Counted from the stretch's first letter, positions 1 to 7,128 are shown. The stretch: 10,807 nucleotides of DNA from CAYLNH01 sp964384625 (GCA_964384625.1 CAYLNH010000253.1:1-10807), one strand, 5' to 3'. Program-made: numbers and translations. Notes: generated by a model not told the origin, from the sequence alone.

Positions 1-320
1 GCTGCGCCCGGGAGGAAAGGGGCGCTGCCCCTTGGACCCCGCCAGGGAGCGGGTGCGCCCCCTGGACCCCCACGTTGTTGGCGCCCTTCGTGTGGCGTGC
101 GCGCTGCGCCCGGGAGGAAAGGGGCGCTGCCCCTTGGACCCCGCCAGGGAGCGGGTGCGCCCCCTGGACCCCCACGTTGTTGGCGCCCTTCGTGTGGCGT
201 GCGCGCTGCGCCCGGGAGGAAAGGGGCGCTGCCCCTTGGACCCCGCCAGGGAGCGGGTGCGCCCCCTGGACCCCCACGTTGTTGGCGCCCTTCGTGTGGC
301 GTGCGCGCTGCGCCCGGGAG
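1..320. repeat. 102-bp GC-rich tandem repeat, 3 perfect copies plus 14 bp
   Basis: Copies lie at 1-102, 103-204 and 205-306 and are identical base for base; 307-320 repeats the first 14 bases of the unit. The array may extend beyond the left edge. Each unit holds a perfect 7-bp inverted repeat with a 3-nt loop (AAGGGGC/GCCCCTT, 17-33 in copy 1) and a second one with a 6-bp stem (CCAGGG/CCCTGG, 42-65). The unit also contains two near-identical TGGACCCC blocks. Because 102 is a multiple of 3, several plus-strand frames stay open across it and produce artificial repeat peptides. Perfect identity suggests recent expansion or gene conversion. I do not consider it coding. Confidence 0.95.
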
Positions 321-335
321 TGCAGGCTGCGCACC

Positions 336-368
336 TCCGGTTACTGCGTGTCGGCATTATTGCCGACA
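336..368 (+). repeat. Palindromic element A: conserved 12-mer plus 8-bp hairpin upstream of msrBA
   Basis: The 12-mer TCCGGTTACTGC (336-347) is followed by one base and then a perfect 8-bp inverted repeat, TGTCGGCA/TGCCGACA (349-356 and 361-368), around a TTAT spacer. The same arrangement occurs on the minus strand at 7161-7129 with an identical 12-mer, spacing and loop but a different, fully complementary stem. It ends 45 bp before the msrBA start codon. It could be a mobile palindromic (REP-like) element, a leader RNA hairpin or a protein-binding site. The following bases (TTGTTCG) are only mildly T-rich, so a terminator role is weakly supported. Confidence 0.7.
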
Positions 369-401
369 TTGTTCGCTGTTCCTGCGGAATATGTGCAAAA
401 C

Positions 402-406
402 AGGAG
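402..406 (+). promoter_or_regulatory. Ribosome binding site of msrBA
   Basis: AGGAG lies 7 nt upstream of the ATG at 414. It decides the start: the same frame is open back through the tandem repeat to 75, but the protein homology begins only after 414. Confidence 0.8.
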
Positions 407-413
407 ATTAGCC

Positions 414-1280
414 ATGAACGCACCAAAGCAAGAGTCAGAAACGTACAACAAGCTGCCGCCTGAAGCGGAACGGGTGATCGTCAATAAAGGCACCGAACGC
501 CCGTTCTCCGGCGAGTTCTACGAGCATGACCTGGACGGCCTCTACACCTGTCGCCGTTGTGATCGCCCCCTGTTTTCCTCCAGTTCGAAATTCAAATCCG
601 GCTGTGGCTGGCCCAGTTTCGACGATAATCTCCCGGGCGCCGTCAAGGCCGTTCCGGATGCCGACGGCAGTCGGACGGAAATCGTCTGTGCGAATTGCGG
701 CGGGCACCTCGGCCATGTATTTAAGGGTGAGCGCTTCACCGACAAGAATACCCGACATTGCGTCAATTCGGTTTCAATGAGCTTTGTGCCGCAAGAGAAT
801 TTGGGCCGGGCGATCTTCGCCGGCGGCTGTTTCTGGGGCGTGGAACATCATCTGCAGCAGGAGGACGGTGTTCTGGAGGTCACCTCCGGGTTCATCGGCG
901 GCACGACGGATAACCCGAGCTACAAGGATGTCTGTTACAAGGATACGGGGCATGCGGAAGCGGTGGAGGTCGTCTACGACAAGACCCGGACCGACTATGA
1001 AACGTTGGCCCGCGTGTTTTTCGAGATCCACGACCCCACCCAGGTGGATCGCCAGGGACCGGATGTCGGCGACCAGTACCGCTCAGAGATCTTCTACCTG
1101 GACGAGGACCAGAAAGAGGTTGCCGAGAAACTGATCGGGCTTCTGCGCGACAAGGGGCTGAAGATCGCGACGCGGGTGACACAGGCGACGACGTTCTGGC
1201 CCGCGGAGGATTACCACCAGGACTACTATGCGCGTAAGGGGGCCCAACCGTATTGCCACGCCCGGGTGCAGCGGTTCTGA
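414..1280 (+). CDS. msrBA: Fused peptide-methionine (R)-S-oxide reductase MsrB / (S)-S-oxide reductase MsrA
   Basis: This 288-residue enzyme reduces both epimers of methionine sulfoxide in oxidised proteins, normally with thioredoxin. The N-terminal MsrB domain (about 10-126) has two zinc-binding CxxC pairs (C46/C49, C92/C95), a GCGWPSF segment whose C64 is the probable resolving cysteine, and the catalytic C116 in RHCVNS. The MsrA domain starts almost at once (about 132-288) with the catalytic GCFW motif (C139), a TGHAEAV segment (178-184) and a cysteine near the C-terminus in PYCHARV that probably resolves the disulfide. No signal peptide is visible, so it should be cytoplasmic. The B-A order is the reverse of the A-B order of Neisseria PilB and pneumococcal MsrAB. 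It is a single-gene unit between a repeat-rich leader and a convergent gap. Confidence 0.96.
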   Translation: MNAPKQESETYNKLPPEAERVIVNKGTERPFSGEFYEHDLDGLYTCRRCDRPLFSSSSKFKSGCGWPSFDDNLPGAVKAVPDADGSRTEIVCANCGGHLGHVFKGERFTDKNTRHCVNSVSMSFVPQENLGRAIFAGGCFWGVEHHLQQEDGVLEVTSGFIGGTTDNPSYKDVCYKDTGHAEAVEVVYDKTRTDYETLARVFFEIHDPTQVDRQGPDVGDQYRSEIFYLDEDQKEVAEKLIGLLRDKGLKIATRVTQATTFWPAEDYHQDYYARKGAQPYCHARVQRF

Positions 1281-1480
1281 ATTTCTGATTTGAGATGTCA
1301 GTTTGAAGGAATCGGGGACGGAGAACCGGGTGAGACGTTGGCGCGGCTGGCCGGGAGGCAGTGGACGAGTGGGGAGTACCGACCTGCCAGGGAGTCGAGA
1401 TCCGCCCAGAGATTCCGACAGACACAGACCTGGAGGCCAATGGCGCCGGGAACAGGATTTGCTGCGGCAGGACTCGCGGG

Positions 1481-1514
1481 TCGACTGGAGTCGAATGGAG
1501 TCGAATGAAGTCGA
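1481..1514. repeat. 10-bp direct repeat, about 3.4 copies
   Basis: Three decamers, TCGACTGGAG, TCGAATGGAG and TCGAATGAAG, follow one another and TCGA begins a fourth. They differ by one base from copy to copy. The function is unknown; replication slippage or part of a larger intergenic element are both possible. Confidence 0.75.
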
Positions 1515-1530
1515 TCCGGTGCGGAATTCA

Positions 1531-1546
1531 TCCCGCCAAGGCGGGA
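1531..1546. repeat. Perfect inverted repeat TCCCGCC-AA-GGCGGGA
   Basis: Two 7-bp arms are separated by AA; as RNA this would fold with a 6-bp stem and CAAG loop. It lies 33-48 bp past the 3' end of the DUF349 gene. There is no T-run on either side, so it is at best an atypical transcript-end hairpin. An extragenic palindrome is equally likely. Confidence 0.6.
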
Positions 1547-1578
1547 CACGAAATACGGTCCGCCGGCTTCCCTTTGGC

Positions 1579-2502
1579 TTACCGGTTTTCCTCGTAGAAC
1601 TTGTCCAACAGCTTCTTGTAGCGGCTGCGGATCTGCTTCTCGAACTCGTAGGGAATCGAACCGATGCGCTTCCATTCATCCTGGATGCGGCGGACATCAT
1701 CCTGGGAAGACCGTCCTTTCGAGGCCTTGACGAAGTTCGTTTCAATCGCCAGCGCCAGTTCCTCTGCCAGCGACATGCCGTCATCGGCCGTTGGCGCATC
1801 TTCATCCAGCCCGCCGACAAGCTTCTCGAGTTCCGCCAGCAGGCGTTCCCGGGCTTTCAGGTTTTCCAGGCGGCGCTTGTCCATCTTGGCGAAGTGTTCA
1901 TCGCGCCGGGAGAAGAAGTGGTTGCAGGCGCTTTGGAAGTCGTTCCAGACGTTCTCTTCCTCGTCTTTGGGTCCGGGCCCGGTCTGTTTCCACTGGGTCT
2001 GCAGGTCCCTGATCGCGTCGCCGGCGCCGCGCCAGTCGTCGGAATCCTTCAGGGCTTCGGCCTGCAGCAGGAGGTCCTGTTTGACGGCGAGATGCCGTTC
2101 TTTCTCGTCGGCGATTTCCTGGAATTGCCTGCGGCGTTCTTCAAAGAACTTGTCACAGGGGGCGCGGAAGCGGTTCCAGAGTTCGTCTTCGTGATCGCGC
2201 GGGGCCGGGCCGGCGGCTTTCCACCGCTGCTGCAGTTCGATAATCTGCCGGGCCACGGCATCGCGATCGCTTGACTCGTCGAGTGTGTTCACCAGGGCGT
2301 CGATCTCGGCGCAGAGCTTCTCCTTGGCTTTGACGTTCTCCTCGCGTTCAGCGTCCAGTTTCTTGAAGAACCGGTCGCAGGCGTCGCGGAAGCGGTTCCA
2401 GAGCTCTTCCTCCCGGTTGCGCGGGGCCGGGCCGGCATGCTTCCATTGCTCCTGCAAATCGATACAGGCGCCGGCATGGTGGTCGGCGGCATTCTCGACC
2501 AA
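1579..2502 (-). pseudogene. DUF349 repeat protein, C-terminal part after in-frame stop
   Basis: This frame continues directly from the 2545-4488 frame beyond its TAA. It carries four further DUF349-type modules, marked by tryptophans at codons 682, 756, 833 and 939 of the joined frame, with motifs such as QWKHAGPAPR, RWKAAGPAPR and QWKQTGPGPK followed by LWNRFRDACDRFF-like helices. The final module (EWKRIGSIPYEFEK) is divergent, sits after a longer spacer of 106 residues, and ends at a TAA at 1581-1579. The first possible start after the stop is TTG at 2502, with no good ribosome binding site and lying inside a module linker, so independent translation is doubtful. I read it as the severed C-terminal third of one ancestral protein; a separately translated 307-residue protein is the alternative. 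Confidence 0.7.
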
Positions 2503-2544
2503 CGCCTCGGCCTGCGCGATCAGCTCTTCCTTGTGGCTGGCGTT

Positions 2545-2547
2545 TTA
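2545..2547 (-). other. In-frame TAA interrupting the DUF349 gene
   Basis: The TAA falls between codons reading ERE and NASHKEELI. The equivalent place in the next module reads RE-E-N before a KAKEKL helix, so TAA replaces an expected glutamate codon; GAA to TAA is a single G-to-T change. Both sides stay in the same frame without gap or overlap, as expected of a nonsense substitution and not of two genes or a frameshift. Confidence 0.85.
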
Positions 2548-4488
2548 CTCACGTTCCTGATCGCGTTCGGCGAAGTGGTCGCGGCGGCGATTGAAGAAGT
2601 GGTCGCAGGCGGCGCGAAACCGCTGATACACTTTCTTGCTCTGCTGGCGCGGCAGTGCCCCCATCTCTTTCCACTGGCGCTGCAGGTCCTTCAGTTCATT
2701 GGCGGCGTCGCGCCAGTGCGTCGAGTCCTTGACCGCTTCGGCCTTTTCGCACAACTCGATGGCGATCTCCAGGTGTTTCTTACGCTCCTCTTTCTGCTTG
2801 GCGAAGAACTCCTTGCAGCGGGCGTAGTTCTCCTCGCACGCCGCGTGGAACGTCTTCCACATGGCATCCGCATCCTCCCGCGGCACCGGCCCCGTCGCTT
2901 TCCATTTGGACTGGGCCTCGCGGATGATCTTGGCCACCTTCGGCAGGTCGTTGTTTTCGGCACAGGCCTGTACCTGTTTGATCAGCTCTTCCTTGACGCC
3001 TTTGTTGTGCCACTCGTCCCACTCGCGTTCCTCGCGATATTCACGTTCCTGCTTATAGAAGTTGTCCAACGCTTTCTGAAAGGCGCCGTTGATCCGCGGA
3101 TCCGACTTGCCGTCAAGCGCTTTCCACTCCTTCTGGGCGGTGCGTACCCGGCTGAGGGCTTTCTTGTGGTTTTCCTCATCGCACTGAGCGGACACCACCT
3201 TGATCAGTTCCTGCAGCCGCCCGGCGCGTTCCTCGGCCTCGCGCTGGCGCCGTTCTTCAGCGTTCTCGATCGACGTCCGAATCGCTTTGATCCCGGCGTC
3301 GAACCGTTGTTTGAGCAGGTCGGCGTCGACATAGTCCGCCTGGACCTTCGGCCATTCCAGCTTGAGGCAGGCCCGCATGCCGTCCACGTCTCCCTGTCGG
3401 CGGGCGGCCTCGATCCGGTCAACGAGTTTCTGCAGTTCCTCAAGTGTGTCCAGGTCCTCCTCCGCCTGCCGGACCGCGGCGGTGGTCTTTTGGTCGGCCG
3501 TTTCGAAGCGTTGGCGCAACTCGTTCTCGAGGGCGTCGTCGGCAAGCGCCGGCAAGGCATCCCAGGTCTCTTCATACTCGGCGATCAGGCCGGCCGGGTT
3601 TTCGCTCGTGGGATCGATTTCGAGCATCTTCTCGGCGAGTTCCTCTTTCTGGACGCGCAGCCGGGTCTGTGCTTCCTGGGCCTTCTTCGTTTCGGCCTGC
3701 CTGCTTTCGAACTCCGTCCGCCGGCTTTCAAACTGTGCCAGGGCGGCTTCGAACTGCGCTGCCAGCGTATGCGAGCCTTCGGGGTCCAGTTCCCGCCAAC
3801 GGGCGACATCCGCTTCGAGAAGCTTGCCGACCGCGTCGAAGTTCCAGGTGTCCTTGACGTCTTCCGCGTGTTTGAGCAGGCTCTTGAGTTCTTCGTCGCG
3901 CTGTTCCTCGGCGCTGGGTGCGGCGGGCCCGCGCATCGTCTCGAGCTTGTCCTCGGCGGCATGGCGAACGGCATTGTTCGAGCCGTGCGCCGCGATGTCC
4001 GTCAGGATTTCCTCGGACCGGACGCGGGCGACAATCGCCAGTCCGGCTTCCTTGCCGCAGTTCATGCCGGCGAGCTTACCGAGCCGCGTTGCGCTCTGCA
4101 CGCGGTCGACCGCGGCCAGCCGCACCGCCGGGATACTGGTCTCAATCGCGATCTCGAGCAGTACGTCTTCGTCGACAATGTCCGCCAGCCGCGTCAGAGC
4201 CGCGTCGGCGTCCTCGGCCGCCAGGATCTCGGCCTTGCAGATGCGATCGAGCTTGGCGGTTACCACGGCCATGGCCGCCGGTCCCGGGCCGCTGTCGGCA
4301 ATCTGCCGCAGAATCGCGGCATCATTGATTCGTTCGGCGGCGGCCTGACGTACAGCCGGATCCTCGTCGTTGCAGGCGATCTCCGTCAGGATCTCGGTTT
4401 CGCCGGCGTCCAGTTCCCGCACTGCCGTCAGCCGCGTCGCCGCATCACTCTGCCGCCATTTGGGTCGAAACAGGTCAAATATCTGCAT
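2545..4488 (-). CDS. DUF349 / HEAT-like repeat protein, N-terminal 647 residues
   Basis: The start chosen is the ATG at 4488, giving MQIFDLFRPKWRQ. This resembles the usual opening of long DUF349 proteins, and a GAGAG lies 4 nt upstream; an ATG at 4524 would add 12 unmatched residues. Residues about 13-195 look like HEAT-type helices (DPAVRQAAAERI, IPAVRLAAVDRV, NAVRHAAEDKL). From about 215 the protein is highly charged and helical, with a module of about 76 residues marked by tryptophans at 231, 309, 379, 455, 529 and 606. The last two match DUF349 well (KWKATGPVPRE, then RFRAACDHFF); the earlier ones are degenerate. No signal peptide or membrane segment is seen. The molecular function of DUF349 proteins is unknown to me. 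The frame ends at a TAA that interrupts module seven. It lies 104 bp after the glycosyltransferase gene and may be its third operon member. Confidence 0.85.
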   Translation of the reverse strand: MQIFDLFRPKWRQSDAATRLTAVRELDAGETEILTEIACNDEDPAVRQAAAERINDAAILRQIADSGPGPAAMAVVTAKLDRICKAEILAAEDADAALTRLADIVDEDVLLEIAIETSIPAVRLAAVDRVQSATRLGKLAGMNCGKEAGLAIVARVRSEEILTDIAAHGSNNAVRHAAEDKLETMRGPAAPSAEEQRDEELKSLLKHAEDVKDTWNFDAVGKLLEADVARWRELDPEGSHTLAAQFEAALAQFESRRTEFESRQAETKKAQEAQTRLRVQKEELAEKMLEIDPTSENPAGLIAEYEETWDALPALADDALENELRQRFETADQKTTAAVRQAEEDLDTLEELQKLVDRIEAARRQGDVDGMRACLKLEWPKVQADYVDADLLKQRFDAGIKAIRTSIENAEERRQREAEERAGRLQELIKVVSAQCDEENHKKALSRVRTAQKEWKALDGKSDPRINGAFQKALDNFYKQEREYREEREWDEWHNKGVKEELIKQVQACAENNDLPKVAKIIREAQSKWKATGPVPREDADAMWKTFHAACEENYARCKEFFAKQKEERKKHLEIAIELCEKAEAVKDSTHWRDAANELKDLQRQWKEMGALPRQQSKKVYQRFRAACDHFFNRRRDHFAERDQERE

Positions 4489-4526
4489 AGTTCTCTCGCT
4501 CGCAACGTCCCGCGCACCGAACACAA

Positions 4527-4538
4527 GCCGGCGCCGGC
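4527..4538. repeat. 12-bp perfect palindrome in the 104-bp gap before the DUF349 gene
   Basis: GCCGGCGCCGGC is self-complementary. It lies 39-50 bp upstream of the DUF349 start codon, in the otherwise featureless gap 4489-4592. It could be an operator or just a chance product of high GC; there is little to decide between these. Confidence 0.3.
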
Positions 4539-4592
4539 GGGGCGGTTATCGGATCCAATGTCTGAGAAGATGAGACGATACGCGTCAACACA

Positions 4593-5690
4593 CTAGGAAA
4601 TCTCACTCATAATTTCAAAGATTTGCTCGGCATGCCGTTCGGCGGAATAGCGAGCCAGCCATTCCGCCGGGGGCTCGGCAGACGTGCCTTTCACCGCGGC
4701 AATGCCCTCCGCGATCGCATCGGCTGTCGGCGCCACGACGGTCGCGTTCATCAGGCCCTGAACAATCTCTTCAGGGCCGCCGTCGCGGACGACGACCAGC
4801 GGGCAGCCGAGGACGCCGGCTTCAACGACGGTCCGGCCGAACGGCTCGGCCTCCGACACGGAACAGACGGCGGCGGCCTGCCGCATCAACGGCAGCGGGT
4901 TGTCGACGTGCCCCCGGAAATCGACGTGATCGGCAATGCCCAGGGCGGCGGCCAGCCGCTTCAATTGGGCCAGCCATTTTTCACCGGCAGTATCCCGCGG
5001 GGCGCCGGCGAGCACTGCCTGCAGCGGGTTGTTCATCTCGTGCGTCGCCGCCACCGCTCGCAGAAACAGGTCGTGTCGCTTCCACTTAACCATGTCCGCC
5101 ACCAGCACCGCCGCCGGGCCGGCGGCGGGCAACGGCGGATTGAGCTCGGCTTTGGACTGCTGTCGCAGCTCGGCAAAATCAAAACCGTTCGCCACCGGCA
5201 CCAGCCGCGACGCCAACTGCGGGCCGACGGCCTCGCGGCAGTGCTGAACCATGAATTCCGACAGCACAACTGTTCGCTCTGCCCGCCGCACCACGCGGCG
5301 CAGCGCCGAGTTCGGCCCGCGAAAATCGCGGTGATGAAAAAGGAGATTCACGTCTTTGACGCCGGAGGTCGCCACCAGCAGGCCGGCCTGCACGCCGTTG
5401 GCATAGACCAGGTCCGGCTGCAACTCCTGCACCCGTCGGCGGAACCACGAACGAAAGTTCCAGATGTCCCGTGCCGCCTGGACGTAGCCGCGGCACGTGC
5501 GGTGCCAGGGCCGGGTCGCCAACGGCTCACGCTTGATGGCGTCGCCGTTCAGTTTATCCAGGAACGTCTGGCAGGGGCTGGCAACGTGGAGGTCCAGCTC
5601 GTATTTGCAGAGGTGCAGCAAAAGCGTACGGAAGCTGCGCTGGGCGCCGCCGTACGCCGCCGCCGCATCAAGAAAAAGGACACGACGCAT
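4593..5690 (-). CDS. GT4-family (GT-B fold) glycosyltransferase
   Basis: This 365-residue protein has the two-Rossmann layout of family 4 glycosyltransferases, which transfer sugars from activated donors to surface or exported glycans and lipids. The N-terminal acceptor domain begins MRRVLFLDAAAAYGGAQRS, with the glycine-rich loop near residues 13-16. The C-terminal domain has a donor-site lysine region (VKWKRHD, 201-207), a VDFRGHVDN segment (256-264) and the EX7E motif spanning E282 and E290 (EPFGRTVVE), followed by DGGPEEIV. No signal peptide or membrane helix is seen. The ATG at 5690 starts 6 nt after the purD stop, so the two are very likely co-transcribed. The sugar and acceptor cannot be told from sequence, and no other glycan genes are in the window. 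Confidence 0.88.
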   Translation of the reverse strand: MRRVLFLDAAAAYGGAQRSFRTLLLHLCKYELDLHVASPCQTFLDKLNGDAIKREPLATRPWHRTCRGYVQAARDIWNFRSWFRRRVQELQPDLVYANGVQAGLLVATSGVKDVNLLFHHRDFRGPNSALRRVVRRAERTVVLSEFMVQHCREAVGPQLASRLVPVANGFDFAELRQQSKAELNPPLPAAGPAAVLVADMVKWKRHDLFLRAVAATHEMNNPLQAVLAGAPRDTAGEKWLAQLKRLAAALGIADHVDFRGHVDNPLPLMRQAAAVCSVSEAEPFGRTVVEAGVLGCPLVVVRDGGPEEIVQGLMNATVVAPTADAIAEGIAAVKGTSAEPPAEWLARYSAERHAEQIFEIMSEIS

Positions 5691-5696
5691 AAAACT

Positions 5697-6959
5697 CTAT
5701 CTCGACAGGGCGCGGTGCGCGATATCCCGTCGACAGAAACAGCCGTCCCAACTGATCTTATCGACGGCTTCGTAGGCCTTGTCCACCGCTTCCCGGATCG
5801 TCCCCCCGCGAGCCGTGACGCCCAGGACGCGGCCGCCGTTGTTGACCAGGCAGCCGTCCTTCTCCGCCGTGCCCGCATGGAAGACGACCGCACCCGTGGC
5901 ATCGGCTTCGTCGAGACCGTTGATCGGGAAGCCCTTCGAGTAGTTCGCCGGATAGCCGCCGGAGGCGATCACGACACAGACCGCCGAATCGTCGGACCAG
6001 ACGAATTCGCAGTCGGCCAGATGGTTGTCGACGGTGGCAAGCATGGCTTCGGCCAGATCCGACTCAAGCCGCATGAGCACTGCCTGCGTCTCGGGATCGC
6101 CGAAGCGGACGTTGAACTCGAGCACTTTGGGACCGGCCTCGGTCACCATGATGCCGGCGTAGATCAGCCCGCGGTAATCCAGGCCCTGCTCCCGGCAGCC
6201 GTGCAGGAAGGGCTTGAGCACCAGTCGCTCGACATCGACCATCACGTCATCGGTCACCACCGGGGCCGGGGAATACGCGCCCATGCCGCCGGTGTTCGGC
6301 CCGGTATCGCCTTCGCCCACCCGTTTGTGGTCCTGCGAACTGGCCAGCGCCTGAATGCAGTGGTGGTCGACAAACGCGAGAATCGAGGCTTCTTCACCCA
6401 CCAGGCATTCTTCGATCAACACCTCGTTGCCGGCGTCGCCGAAGGTGCCGCTGAAACACTCCTCCACGGCGGCAACCGCTTCGTCCACCGTCTCGGCCAC
6501 GGTGACGCCTTTGCCTGCGGCGAGGCCGTCGGCTTTGACGACAATCGGCGCCCCTTGATCCTGGATGTAAGCGACGGCATCCGCCGCGTTGTTGAAGGTT
6601 GCGGCCGCGGCCGTCGGAATGCCGCATTTGGCCATGAATTCCTTCGCGAACGTCTTGCTGCCCTCAAGCCGGGCGGCGTCTCTGGTCGGACCAAAACAGG
6701 CAATGCCCTGGGTGCGGAAGACATCGACCGCGCCCGCACAGAGGGGGGCTTCCGGGCCGGGGACCACGAGCTCGACTCCATTGGCGCGGGCGAATTCCGC
6801 CAGTGCCTCGAAATCGCTCAGGTCGACGCACTTGATGCCGTCACGTTTCATGCCCGCGTTTCCGGGCGCACAGAACACCGTCTCCACTTTCGAGCTTTGC
6901 TGGAATTTCCACGCCAGCGTATGCTCGCGGCCGCCGCCGCCAATCACCAATACGTTCAT
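5697..6959 (-). CDS. purD: Phosphoribosylamine-glycine ligase (GAR synthetase)
   Basis: This enzyme joins glycine to phosphoribosylamine with ATP, the second step of de novo purine synthesis, in the cytoplasm. The 420-residue length is normal for the monofunctional bacterial enzyme. Visible landmarks are IGGGGREH (6-13), LVVPGPEAPL (64-73), the ATP-grasp segment VVKADGLAAGKGV (140-152), DTGPNTGGMGAYSP (218-231), VLEFNVRFGDPETQ (279-292) and the C-terminal CRRDIAHRAL (409-418). The ATG at 6959 is chosen because the protein then starts MNVLVIGGGG, and AAGGA lies 4 nt upstream; a longer frame from 6992 adds 11 unmatched residues. It heads a minus-strand cluster with the glycosyltransferase and DUF349 genes. 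No other pur gene is present, so purine genes appear scattered in this genome. Confidence 0.97.
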   Translation of the reverse strand: MNVLVIGGGGREHTLAWKFQQSSKVETVFCAPGNAGMKRDGIKCVDLSDFEALAEFARANGVELVVPGPEAPLCAGAVDVFRTQGIACFGPTRDAARLEGSKTFAKEFMAKCGIPTAAAATFNNAADAVAYIQDQGAPIVVKADGLAAGKGVTVAETVDEAVAAVEECFSGTFGDAGNEVLIEECLVGEEASILAFVDHHCIQALASSQDHKRVGEGDTGPNTGGMGAYSPAPVVTDDVMVDVERLVLKPFLHGCREQGLDYRGLIYAGIMVTEAGPKVLEFNVRFGDPETQAVLMRLESDLAEAMLATVDNHLADCEFVWSDDSAVCVVIASGGYPANYSKGFPINGLDEADATGAVVFHAGTAEKDGCLVNNGGRVLGVTARGGTIREAVDKAYEAVDKISWDGCFCRRDIAHRALSR

Positions 6960-7087
6960 GCTTTCCTTGCCTCTGTTAAACCAAACACGCATCCCGACGG
7001 AACCTGATCCGCCGGACGACCCGACCCACGCTGCAGCGGGAATTTCCCCGCCGCACCCAGGAAGCCCGTAACGTGGACGTTGGAGCC

Positions 7088-7120
7088 GGCCTTTTCAAGG
7101 CCGCCGCAGGGGATTGCGGA
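7088..7120. repeat. Two adjacent hairpins (7088-7104 and 7105-7120)
   Basis: The first is CGGCCTT-TTC-AAGGCCG, a perfect 7-bp stem. The second follows with no gap and is CCGCA-N6-TGCGG, a 5-bp stem. Together with the 7129-7148 palindrome they make three consecutive hairpins in about 60 bp. Neither has a T-run on either strand, so they do not look like ordinary terminators. Confidence 0.6.
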
Positions 7121-7128
7121 ATCAGGAG

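Larger units (their letters stand above)
1281..1578. other. Convergent intergenic region with short repeats, no gene
   Basis: This 298-bp gap lies between the ends of msrBA and the DUF349 gene. I see no convincing coding frame. It contains a 10-bp direct repeat (1481-1514) and a perfect inverted repeat (1531-1546), listed separately. No hairpin with a T-run is visible, so factor-independent terminators for the two converging genes cannot be assigned. Confidence 0.6.

Noticed and set aside
1..320. CRISPR array
   Set aside because: The copies are contiguous and identical with no variable spacers.
349..368. Rho-independent terminator
   Set aside because: The stem is good but is not followed by a proper T-run, and its sister copy at 7129-7148 has none on either strand.
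75..413. 113-residue N-terminal extension of msrBA through the repeats
   Set aside because: A good AGGAG lies 7 nt before the ATG at 414 and MsrB homology begins after it; the extension is only open because the repeat is a multiple of three.
32..463. 143-residue frame made of 34-residue repeats through the tandem array
   Set aside because: The repeated peptide is a by-product of a 102-bp unit in a GC-rich sequence; the frame runs into msrBA in the wrong frame and has no ribosome binding site.
1300..1480. Small gene or insertion-sequence remnant in the convergent gap
   Set aside because: Open frames here continue as shadows of neighbouring genes and show no transposase motif or terminal repeats.
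2437..4596. 719-residue plus-strand frame opposite the DUF349 gene
   Set aside because: It is a shadow of GC-biased codons in the repeat protein; the minus strand carries the clear DUF349 motifs.
4623..7007. 794-residue plus-strand frame opposite the glycosyltransferase and purD
   Set aside because: It spans two well-recognised minus-strand genes and shows no motif of its own.
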